Part shown: in pieces, positions 22,541 to 34,700 of the stretch
Layout: every line of letters starts with the position of its first letter
Numbering within the stretch: position 1 is the first letter of the stretch
NCBI GenBank assembly: GCA_949128115.1
Contig: OX421963.1
Coordinates: 39,229,979 to 39,293,978 of the forward strand
DNA: 64,000 nucleotides
Reading direction: 5' to 3'
Source of the DNA: Anaspis maculata
Taxonomy: Eukaryota > Arthropoda > Insecta > Coleoptera > Scraptiidae
Position numbers and translations under genes: made by a program
Notes under the pieces: model-generated
Database searches by the model: none
What the model was told of the DNA's origin: nothing
What the model saw: only the letters and a program-made list of their open reading frames with translations

Positions 22541-22726
22541 GCAACCCGATTTTTGGATAAGTACCAACTACCAACAGCTTCTCTCTAAATTCAAAATTCC
22601 CCAAATCGTTCCATGTGACAGCTGACAGCTGTTGACAGTAATGACACTTGTCAATCGGGGAGTTCAAACTTCAAATTCCTCGTGCCCTTAATTAAATTCA
22701 TTCACATGTTGTAGCATTACTCCAAA

Positions 22727-25700
22727 ATGTTAAGCAAGGTTAACAAGGAATTGTTGCCCATGAAGGCACATTACTTCCTGTGGAATGCCGGTAAGTGCCT
22801 TAGAGGTTATGTCAATGTCACCTCAGAACTGATGAGCCCCTTTTTGAAATTTGCAGGAACAGCTCCTGTGGTGCCGTTTTTGTCAACGTATGCTAGACAA
22901 TTGGGCTTTTCCAGTGTGGTAGTAGGTCTCATTTACACGATACTGCCGATATGCGGAATGTTAGCTAAGCCCTTGGTCGGCGCTTTTGCAGACAGGTTTC
23001 GATGTCAAAAAGCCACATTTCTGGCAGCACAGCTGCTGACAGCCGCTGCATTTCTGTCCATCAATTTTTCGCCTGAAATCCCCCTCGATCGACAAGTGCA
23101 TTTTTCTTGTGCTGATGGTGAGGCTGTTTTTGACACATCCCCGAATAACATGACCGTCGACGATTGCCTTGTTACTCGGCTCCAAAAAGAAGGAGGCTCT
23201 GTTATATGTAGCGTGAGTCTTTGCCATTTCAAGCATGCTTAGTAGTGAAAACCATTTGTTTTTTAGTTGAACTGTGCAATGGAACCCATAGACTGGAAAA
23301 TAATCTCGGATCACTGGAACCTTTCTGAATACAAAGTGGATCATCCAGACTTTTTCAAGTTCACTGCCACAGTTCCTAAGTCCAAAATTGAAAAGCTCAA
23401 TGATATTGTGTTTTTCAAAATAAACAACATCACTTTGGAAGATGGTGTCACACACAGCCCCTTATGCCCATGCTCAGGGACTGGTTGTCACATTTCTAGT
23501 CTCTGTAGCATAAAATGTGATGATTACAGTTTGAATGAATTGATAGCTAAGCCTTCTATTAGCGACAATGATGTGTATGGACGCTACCAGTTCTGGGTCT
23601 TTTTAGTACTCATGATAGTTGGTTGGGTCGGACAAGCCATATCTGTTAGTGTAGGAGATGCTATTTGTTTTGAAATGTTGGGTAAGCACATAACACATGA
23701 TACAAAAATAGGTCTATGTACAAAAATTCATATATTTTTTAGGTGACCAACCTGCCAAATACGGATATCAAAGGTTATTTGGAGCTTTAGGATGGGGCAT
23801 ATTTTCAATAATAGCAGGTGTCATGGTTGATGCTTTAAGCGATGGATCAACCAAGAAAAATTTCGAATCTGCTTTTTATTTGGCCGTCGTCTTCCTCATC
23901 GTTGATTTTATTTCCTCATGCAGAATTCAGGTGAGTGAAATATTTGGGGTAGACTAGACAAAAATAAGTAATCAGTTTTAAGCTTTGAAAAAGCAGTTGT
24001 TTTATGTGCATGTTTTACCTCAACGGTTAAGTGGTTGGATTAACTCAATCTAAATTTCAAATTCCTAATCGACTGCTCTTTTAATGCCATGCCAATTTGC
24101 TGGCTTATTGTTCCATTGTTTTGATAACATAAATGTAACATTTTGTATTATCATCAAAACTGATACTGCAGGCGTTTCTAGTGTGAAATAAAATAAGATT
24201 ATGGAAAAACAGGATGTCTCAAAAGTATCGCATTCAGAGTCCACACCGGTATATTATGTTACCGGCAAAGTACGAAATCAGATAATCCGCGGAATGCCCA
24301 GGCAATCTGCAGAATGGCCAAATGGACACCCAAACCACGGATTCACGGCTCTTTTGAGCATTCCGCAGACCGCCTAGCGTAATTCGGTCAATCCGCGGAT
24401 TGTCTGGACGCTAAGGCAATATGAAAACTCTGCAGACAAAGCTCGCACTTCGACTAGGCAGTGTTATTCTAATGTTCCAAAAAGTAACAAGTATATATTA
24501 ATTTCTTTATTCGCTTCTTTACACGGCCGGAGCCCATATACCTTCAGGCTTTTTCGGTGCTAATATTTATTATTAGTTCAGTCTGAGTGCTGCAGTGTGT
24601 TCCTTCTTTCGGTGCTGGTTTCCAGAAGGCCACGTACCTGCCTTGAATTGTTTTTTTTTTGCGCTCTGGTAAAGGAACCTGCTGCCAGAATTGATTTTTT
24701 GGTACCTATGCAGGAAGTTTTCCAGTAAGGTACGCGGTTTTAGAATAAGCGACGACATGGCAATATTTTGTAGTTTTTTTTTTTGGCGGTGGACGGGTAT
24801 CCATGTAGTCACTGGCAGTACCTCCTTAGCGCCTCCTTAGCGCCTCCTTAGTGCTCTTAGCGCGGCGCCGGGTGATTCCCACACCACCCACCATTTTATG
24901 GACGCATCAACAGCGAGGTTATTAGCACCCTTTTTTCGGTGTCCTTCTCGATGCACACTTTTCCCCTTGACGTGACTGCTCGGTAGGCCAAGGTACTAAA
25001 GAGCGCATGAAAATTTTCACCTGGTCTGACCCGGATTGGAACCCACGACCCCTGAAATTGCTTCCAAAGACGGAGTCCGCCGCGCTACCGGCTGGGTTTG
25101 TAGTTTTTTGTTGAACTATTTTTTATAATTGAGCAAAAAAATCTCGCGTTTCTCCATTGTTCACAATGACTATACCGGTTCAACAGGTTCAACTGTGTCT
25201 AGTCGAAGTGAAATCATCGGCGTCGGTTTTAGACCTCGTTGCGGAAATAGGCCGTTGAACGAATTAAAAAAAAGTATTAAATATTTCATTGGTCCCTAAA
25301 ATAATTTAGATCAAGATATGACTTTTTTCGTTTTCATAAACAAATTATTAGTGTCGTTTTTGAAGAAAAATGAATTTTTGAGATTTGTGAATCACCCTGT
25401 ATATCAAATACAGAGTGTCCGTTTTTCGATACTAAGCATGGGTATCTCGCTTATCTTGAGAGATACAAAGTCGGTTAAATTAGGAAAAAGTTGCGCATTT
25501 TTATGGCGATCAATGATCCAAAAATAAATTTGACGTATCGATTGTCGTTTTTGAGATATCGTGAAAAAACAGGAATTTAAATTTTTGTTTTTATTTTTTA
25601 TTCAACAAACGGTTGAAGGTGGCCTTTTCTAATCTAGACATTGTCAGGGCACTTTTTCAAGGGGAATCCAAAGCTGCCAAAATCTTTATTCTAGCTTTCA

Positions 25701-28700
25701 AAACAACCGAGATACGACATTCAACTTTTTTCCCTAATGGGCGCCATATTGGATTTTGATATTTTTGGATACGGTATTCTTTTCTGGTTACAATGATGTT
25801 CCACATGTCGTTAATGAATAAATGTTCAACGTTTACGTTTTTTTAATTGTCGGTGCTAATTTTGTTTCCAAAGCACTCTTTGAAAAATAAATTAAAAATT
25901 TTTTTGCTCCAAAGCATGAATTCAACAGTAGCATGTGACACATTGTTGTAACCAGAAAAAAATATTGTATTCAAAAATGTCAAAATCCAATATGGCGCCC
26001 ATAAGAGAAAAAAAGTTGAATGTCATATCTCGGTTGTTTTGAAAGCTAGAATGAAGATTTTGGCAACATTGATTACCTTCAGGAAAGTGCCCTCACAATG
26101 TCTTAATTAGAAATAGCTACCTTCAACCGTTTTTGAAATAAAAAATAAAAACAAAAATTACAAATTTCGGTTTTTTCTCGATATCTCGAAAACTAAAACT
26201 GACAAGTCAAATATCTTGTTGGATCATTGATCGTCATGAAAATTCGCAACTTTTCTAATATAACCGACTCTGTATCTCTAAAGATAAGCGAGATACCCAT
26301 GCTTAGCCTCGAAAAACGGACACCCTGTAGAAGTTCAGTGCACACCCAGTGGTTGATAATTTTTCACTGATTAGTCTATCACAACCATTCCCCAAAATCA
26401 CTTAGACTTATAAAAATAGAGGGTAGCGAAGTCTCCTGTTTGATCCCTCATATCTTCCAAAATTACCGTCACTATTTTTTCTGAATATTTTTTCATGTTC
26501 TTGAGTGGATTCATTAATACAGGGTGTCCCGAAAATATACCGACAACGTTCTAGGGCAGCTTCCTCTCATCAAAACAAGAAAAAAAGTTCCCACGAACAT
26601 GGGTCCGGAAACGCTTCCTGATGGAGCTAAAGGCCTCTAAACGTAGGACCCTGAAGATGGTTTTCATTCAATATCTCCGAAACCGTTCAAGGGAAATCAA
26701 TCAAACTTGACACATCCACCACCCTTCTTAGGCCAAACAAAATGAGGCAAGCTATTATCCAAAATAATTCACCAGGGGTGGGTTAGGCGGAGGTGAGGGG
26801 GTAAAAATAACCCTAACTTTTTTGAATGTGAATTGTTTCCAAATTCAACAAAAAATTATGGAATATTGGAGTTTTCTGCCAAAAAAAGATCCTTTTGTTC
26901 AACCTCGATAGATGCACCGTTCACGAGATATTTGAGTTTGAATGTATGAAAACGTGGTCAGAAATGCTGATTTTTAATTACGATATTCAAGGCGAAAGAA
27001 AGACTATTTCAAAGCAATTTCATTTTTGTTAGGCATTCAAATTTTGTTGGGCATAAGAAGGTTATTAAATGTGTCAAGTTTGATTGATTTTCCTTGAACG
27101 GTTTCGGTAATATTAAATAAACAACCATCTTCAGAGTCCCACCTTCAGGGGGCTAGCTCCCTTATGAAGCATTTCCGGACCCATGTTCATGGGAACTTTT
27201 CTTCGTATTTTGATGAGAGGAAGCTGTCCTAGAACGTTGTCGGTGTATTTTCGGGACACCTGTATATCGCTCTGAACTCGGAATGCGATACTTTTGAGAC
27301 ACCCCTGTATAACCTTAGCAGTGTAGAGCTACGTATGTTTACGTAATTAAGTTTTGAATAATGACTATAGGATAATGGGAATGATAAGGCAAAGGCATAT
27401 ACAGTATTATTTATTTTCCTCAGGTTCATGTGATAGTAAAAACGATACGACTTTGTAAAATAAATAAATGAACAATAATTATCAAAAAAGACGATAGTAA
27501 TTCTTTGATATGCAGCTGTCCCAAGTTTGTATCGGCAAAATTCAATCACGGAATCCTTAGATGATGCCAAAAACAACAACAACTGTTACATTTATTTACT
27601 AAATCAGCTGAGCAGCAGAGATGTGACTCTTCAAAGTTAGTCTCTTTTCAGTGTTTTTCCTCAGTAACTCTTAGGTCCAGTAGCTCAATGCGTGTTCAAC
27701 TTTGAACTTGGTTTGGTTGCTGTGGATTTAATTGTTGCAACAATAATCTCCACAGCTACTGCTCTACAGCAATTAAACTAATGTTGCAATATTTATTTGC
27801 TTGTCAGGATTACCGTCAGCTGTCAATAATTACCATAGATGATAGGTGCTTTCCTTTTACAACCTGAACTAAGTATTCTGACCTAAGTTGTTAGTGGTAT
27901 CTCACTTTCGCGCATGTGATTTCTCGCTTTTTCTCTCTCTAACTTAGATCAGAACCCAATCGACCGATCTCTCTGGCAACTGGTGTCTCTCTCTGCTCAC
28001 CTTAAATCTAAAATTCTACCTTCAGTTTTTAGCGCACTTTCCCAAAAAAATGGGAAAACGGCGCTTTCAGCTTCGCTTTGTCCATCCGACCGTCTATCCG
28101 TCCGTCCGTCCGCCCGTCCGTCCGTACCCGGGATAACTCCTCAGGAAAAAAGATACCGATGTGGTATAAACGCTGATCAATAGTACAGGGTGTTCGCGAT
28201 AAAATTCACCCCCCCTCTAGGAGATTCCCCTTTGAGATATTTTGAAAAACTAAAAACTTTTTTCCAACTATTTTTCTCAGGGATCTTGAATCGATCGTCT
28301 AAAAGTTTTCAATTGGTACTGTATACAGGGTGTAACTTTTTTTATTTCAAAGACAACACCCTATATTTTATTACGTCATTTAATGAAGCCTTTCTTTCTG
28401 ATGACAAAGATATACAGAGGGGTGCATAACAAACGGCCACCGCTGTAGCATTGTTATTCCTTATCCGATCTTCAAAATTCAAGAACCAGTTCAAATGGTT
28501 TTATGTCTTTTATGATTTGACAGTGAAAAATATTTGTTTTGTTATGATGCTTCTGAGCACTGATAGTCAACTTTTGTTTTTCAAAAGGCAACAATATTTT
28601 TTTAATTTCTCTCTTGATTCCTTATGCTAATCTGAATATAATAATGCATCAATATCACACATTTTATCATTAGACACGAAGAAAAAAATTGAAACTGCGA

Positions 28701-31700
28701 AATTTTTACACATCACAGTAGCATCACAACACCCACGATATGCACGCGATCTGGTAGGCTGGGTGCAAAATGATGTTCAAAAGCACATAGTAGGTCAGGC
28801 GTTTGATTTTTCAAAATGTAAATGTCAAAATGTTTTCAAAATCCAAAAGAAGCTGTCCGTCTCTAAGACGTCTTTATTCTCTATTTTCAGCTTATTATTT
28901 TACACATTTTTAAGTAAGTATTGTGATCTGTCAGGACAAAAACGTCTTTTCGATTTTCCATTTCCACAATACACACTTGAAAAGATATAAAATAGTAAAC
29001 TAAAAATAGACAATAATCAATAAACAAGTCTTAAGCTAACTTTACATTTGGCAATTTTACTGCAACTTTTGCATGCAACGGTTGACTGCAACAATTGCGC
29101 GTAACAAAGTTGCACGTGCGATTTTGTAACGCTCTACTTTCTCACGCAGCAAATCTGTGCAATTTTTTTAAAGAAAAACAATTGGAAATTCGGAAAGTCA
29201 AAAGTCATACACGGTAGAACATTGCATGTGGTGCAGTTTTTTTTTTGAGAGTTTCTTGTTACCATAGTGCATAATTACCATTAACCATGAATAGAAATAC
29301 GAAAAGAGCGCAAGAGGTACTCATTCGAAGTCACCAAAAAACTGCCGCCGGTGCTACCGGTTTTTGGCGAAAAACACTGTCGCCCGAGAAGGTGGTGGGT
29401 GAAGTCGTGGCTTGATAGGAGGTCCTCTGAAGAAACCCTACATTTTATGCAGAACAAGATGGCCCAAGTAGATATAGAGTTCTTAAAAATTTCCTGTGAA
29501 CAGAGGAAATTCCAAACTGTCAAATTTATTGTGTCTGATAATAAGAGTGCTTTTTTTTTGTTGAAAGTGATTCGGCCTTGTGCTATTCTTTGCTCAATGT
29601 CCCTCCTTCTTGGGACATCTACTTGTGGATCCTAAGTCAAATCACTCAGGATTTGACTGACCAAATAACAGAAATTTTCGACTTTCTCTCTCTTCATTTC
29701 CAATCTGTATTTTCGTGTCTTCTATTTCTGTATTTTATCCCTGTCATTTCGAGGATTTCCCTCATTTCACATTATCAAAGGCTTTTTCTAAACCCACAGA
29801 ACTTATGAAGACCTTTTCATCTTGTTTTCTCTACTAGAACTCGTGAAGCTAAAATGGCCACACGTGTTCCCCTATTTCGTCTGAGCCCGAATTGATCCTC
29901 TCCTAGTATTTTCTCAGCCCGTTTCCATTCTTCTTTGCACACCAAACAACAAATCAAACCAAAAATACCCGAATCTAGTGACAAATTGCAAGTTGCACGC
30001 AACAAAATTACAGCATATTCACAGTTGCATGCAATTTTGTTTTAGACTAGGCAATTCTGTTGCGTGCAACAGTTGCATGCAACGATTGCACGCAATTGTT
30101 GCTCAATGTAAAGTTAGCTTTAGAGACGGACAGCTTCTTTCGGATTTTGAAAACATTTTGACATTTACATTTTGAAAAAAACCAAACGCCTGACCTACTA
30201 TGTGCTTTTGAACATCATTTTGCACCCAGCCTACCGGATTGCGTGCATATCGTGGGTGTTCTGACGCTACTGTTGTGTGTGAAAATTTTGCAGTTTAATT
30301 TTTTTTCTTCGTGTTCAATAACAAAAAGTGTGATATTGATGCATCATTATATTCAGATAATTGTAAGGAATCCGAAAAAAAATTAAAAAAATATAGTTGC
30401 CATTTGAAAAACAAAATTGACTGTCAGTGCTCAGAAGCATCATAATAAACAAAATATTTTCTACTGTCGAATCATAGAAGGCATTATACCATTCAAACAG
30501 ATTTTTCAATTTTAAAGATCGGATAAGGAATAACGATGCTACAGCGGTGGCCGTTTTTTATGCACTCCTCTGTATAACATTTATGATATATTTTGACAGG
30601 GAAGCTGTCAACAAAATGATACAATAGGTAGTCAAATTAATTAAAAATTAAAAATACGCGACACCCTGTATTAGGAACGAATTAGACCATTTATCCATGC
30701 AGAGTTGAACTCTGGAGACAAAATGCTGCGAAAATAACTTTTTTTAAGTAAACTGTAGAAACCAAAGCCATCTTGCCGCGAAGCAAAATTATTTGACTAT
30801 AGTAGGTTCACTTGTACTGTGACTCTAGTCGGCTGGGCAAATTTTCTACTTTAGCATTATAGGCTTGCCGTTTTTTTACCTGGTGTGAAACTGACTTCTC
30901 TGGAAGTAAAGTTATATTTCTTATCAAATTGATATTAAAATCTTGGAAAACTGACCTTGGCATAAGTGGAAAGGCGACTAGAGGGGCGCAGAGCTGTATT
31001 ACCGTCATTTAGACACCAGAATCCTACGGGACCGCCTTCAATTTAAGTCATCTTGACGACAGCCATTCAAGGCCGACAAAAACTCGTTCCGCCAAGCTCC
31101 AAAACGGAAGCAAATTACAAACTGAAGGTACTCACATGAATTTTGGTCCAATAAGCAACTTTGAGCGGCTGGGTTTTTTGAAATTCGGTTTAATTAACTT
31201 TTTATACGTAAATCCTTTTGCAACTGCAGGCCTGCTGAGATGTTCCTTGTCTTGCCAATAGTGCTCAATGATTCGTCGTGTCTTTTTTACTGCAAGAGGT
31301 GAAAGGATTGATGATTCCATGGGACTCCTTTTTTTGGGCGAAGGCCTAGTACTTCTTTAGTTTGAATCAACCTAAAGTTGAACAGGCTTCAAGAGGTTAG
31401 AAATATTTTTGACACCTGTCAAATGTCAAAGCTGCTTTGATTTATTTTTGGCGAAAATTAAAAACAGGTCAAAAAATTACTACATTTTCCAATATAATGG
31501 AAAAAAGCGTCAGACATCACGTCCCGCAAAAATATTCCGTCTATCTGCAGAGGATATGCGTAAAAAATACGTTATAAAAGTGGTCCGAACGACGAACGCT
31601 AAATGAAGCCAGAGCAGCCAACCGCGAAGTTTTGGGGATTTTCTATATTTCAGATTTGGAAACCTAAAAACAAAATTTCACAGCCGACTAGAATCACGGT

Positions 31701-34700
31701 ACAGGTAAACCTACTATACCTATTTTATTATTTTTTCGACAACTTACTTGTCAAAATAAATCATAAGTGTCATATATATTTGTAATCAGAAAAAAAGGCT
31801 CGACCAAATAACGGAATAAAATATAGGGTGTTGCATTTGAAATAAAAAAGTTACATATCACACCCTGTATACGGTACCAATTAGGAACTTTTAGAGGATC
31901 GATTTGAGGTCCCTGGGAAAAATCGTGGAGGAAAAGTTTTTAGTTCTTCGAAATATCTTGAACGAGAATCTACTGGAGGGGGGTGAATTTTATCGTGAAC
32001 ATCCTGTACAAATGTCCAGGATGTCAAGTTGACTTTTGTTTTTTTTGCTACTTTGCCGCCATCTTTGATCCGCCATTTTGAATTTCTCTAAAAGCGAGTC
32101 TAAAAGTGATCCGATTGGAATGAAATTGGCAGGCAATGTAAACTACATCAAGATCCATCCAATTTTAGACAATTGATACCCCGCTGCCATCTTGTATTCT
32201 CCATATTGAACATGTTTCAAACTTCAAAGTGATAGAACTAGGAGAATTATGCCTCAACGAAAAGAGATATCGATGTGGTGCAAACGCCAATCGAATGCGT
32301 ACGTGTCCCACCATATAAAGTTGACCAATGTTTTTTGTAACTTGGCCGCCATCTTTGATCCGCCATTTTGAATTTCTTTGAAAGTGGTCAGATTTGAGTG
32401 AAATTCGCAGGCGATGTGAATTTCATCAAAATACATCCGATTTTGGACAAAGGATGCTCTGCCGCCATCTTGGCCGCCATATTGAAATCTCTTATTAGTG
32501 GAACGATTTTCATGAAACTTGGAACTTACCCTTGTCTAGTACGATCATTCTGATTTTCAAGCCAAATTTCATGATTCTGCCGATATTGTGGCCGTGATAT
32601 TGAAATTTCTGCTCAAATAACGGTAGAACCCTAATTAACATCTTGCGTTCACTAATCCTTCAAAAAGGAAGTGCGCTACTGAGCCTCATGCCCATAAGGC
32701 ATATTCGCTTTTTGTTACTTTAAGCTCTAATGCTAGAGGAACAAACTTGAGAATCACGGAAAGTAGAATTTTATTCAATTTGAAGGATAAAAACGAAAAT
32801 CTACAATATCATAAAATGTTAGCCAACATTTTTGATGAATACTGAATTTTTCTAACGTATGCGGAGGATCAATAATCTTGCAGAAGCTCCTTGGTATAAA
32901 CAAATCGTGGGACATCGGACACCTGTATAGAAAATCCATTTTATTAGGAGTCAAGTTGCTAATAGTTTTCAAGCCTTTTAAATGACATTTTTCGCACACG
33001 TTGTAATGAAGGGCTTCTGACATTTTTTGTTTGTTCCTTTTAGTGTTGAGAACCGAGTCATACCAATAGGGCGATTGCATGTAGGGGGCGCTTGTGGCGC
33101 CGTTTGCCACCTGGGGACTTCAAGTTTATCAATTGGTATTGCAAATCGCCAAATCGTGTGTCATAACTGTCAATCGCGTGATTTTGGCACTTGAATAAAT
33201 TACTTTTATCTCGCCACACCAATTGCTCGCTGTCATTAGTTCTCTTCTCATCTTTCTATATTGTCGACGCTGGAAAGTGCCCTATAAATGTTGTGCCACA
33301 CCGCGCTCAAAATTCAAGAAAACAGAAATGGCATAAAATTCCACAAGTTCCCCACCAATGAAGCCCTGAAGAAGCGATGGGCCGTTGTTCGACTTTTATT
33401 TGCAATTTGCAAAACATAAACAAACGAAACTAATCGATAATCTGGATCTGGCAAGCGCAAGCGCGCTGTGCCACCGACCCAAAGCCACCAAGTGGCGACA
33501 AGCTGAACTAACATCATGCAATTGCCCTATTCACTAACAAACGTCAAAACATAACTATTGATCCTTGCGCTGCCTGCCGGTGATCATGTGAACGCATTTC
33601 ATGCAATCACCCTATTGCCCTATAGATCAGACCATACCTCTACCAAGTGGGACCCTGCCATCATGAAAATCAAGGTCCATACAGTTTTCAGCAGCGAGCG
33701 TCTGGATTATTTTATTTCTCTTGTGTTTTGACCGAGAAGGAGTGGACTGGCGATGAAATATGTCTGACTTGTAGATAATAAAATTCCCAACAATTTCCTC
33801 CAGGTACATTCTACCCTCGATTCTACCCAAGTACCGTCGTTAACGAGATAAACGCCAAAAACTGATCCTCAACTTCTTTTCGAGGTCATAAAGGTGCGTT
33901 CAGTCAGCTTATTTAGCCGCAAGTTTTAATTTTAGTCGCAAGCGCAGCGACGTCCATTGGCTCTTATGAACCAGCCTCCTCAGAACAGCCAATAAGCGAT
34001 GCAGCGCTTACGACTAAAATTAAAACTTGCGGCTAAATAAGCTGCCTGAACGCACCTTAACTACCGAAGCTCACACTGGATCTTTGAGGACTTTCAGTAT
34101 GTTTAGTTACATGCTTAACTGAGCTTATACATATACAAAAATCCGGCTGGGTTTCATTTTTGTTGGATCTTTTTTCTATAATTCCTGGACTAAGTACCAC
34201 GTTCGTACCTTCAAACTTTTACCCCTTAAAACTTGCAACCCAAAATACAAAATTACAAAAATAGAGTCCTCAAGAAACGAAAAATGGACATTTCAAGGCT
34301 GTAAGCCAAACTCTGGGTGCGTGGGAGCAACCAACATCCAGATTGTTGCTCTCGGATTGCCCATTTTGATTTTGAGTGCAACATGACAAAGACAATAAAA
34401 AACAACAGAAGGTAACCCATAAACCAGTATAATACTTTTTCAGTACATCCAAAAAAAACTGTCCACGAGCATTTTACGAGACGTCGGTCGCCTTCTGGTC
34501 GACATCAGGATTCTGGTGTTCTTGCTGTGGTGCGTCTGTGTGGGCATTTGCACCGGTCTCATCTGGCAGTTTCTGTTCTGGCTTATCGAGGATCTGGCCA
34601 AAGAGCAGGGGTGCGATTCCCAAGGCTGGATCAAAACTCTGGAAGGCATCGTGATGGCTGTGCAAACTTTATGCGGTGAAATGCCTTTTTTCTTCTTGTC

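Larger units (their letters stand above)
29034..30119 (+). mobile_element. PIF/Harbinger-type element with TTA target duplication
   Basis: TTA at 29031-29033 and 30120-30122 flanks inverted ends AGCTAACTTTACATT and AATGTAAAGTTAGCT. Many ATGCAAC/GTTGCAT motifs lie inside each end. The body has a fragment resembling the N-terminal region of Harbinger proteins and a LINE relic. A 3-bp TWA duplication is the mark of this superfamily. Confidence 0.78.
28413..30574. mobile_element. Middle TA-flanked palindrome, carrying a Harbinger-type insert
   Basis: TACAGAGGGGTGCATAA is inverted as TTATGCACTCCTCTGTA. The arms pair over 400 bp (GGCCACCGCTGTAGCATTGT, CACGATATGCACGCGAT, GACCTACTATGTGCTTTTG). The palindrome axis is occupied by the TTA-flanked element at 29034-30119. 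Confidence 0.8.
28184..32008. mobile_element. Outer TA-flanked palindrome of a three-level nest
   Basis: TACAGGGTGTTCGCGATAAA at 28184 is inverted as TTTATCGTGAACATCCTGTA at the right end. The second-layer marks TACAGGGTGTAAC (about 28325) and CACCCTGTATAC (about 31862) are also inverted. Its centre is opened by the palindrome at 28413-30574, leaving 30575-31820 as extra unassigned sequence in the right half. Confidence 0.75.

Noticed and set aside
32775..33110. 111-codon minus ORF with a C-x2-C pair
   Set aside because: No family motif, no splice or start support, and it runs into a repeat; chance ORF or unrecognised relic.
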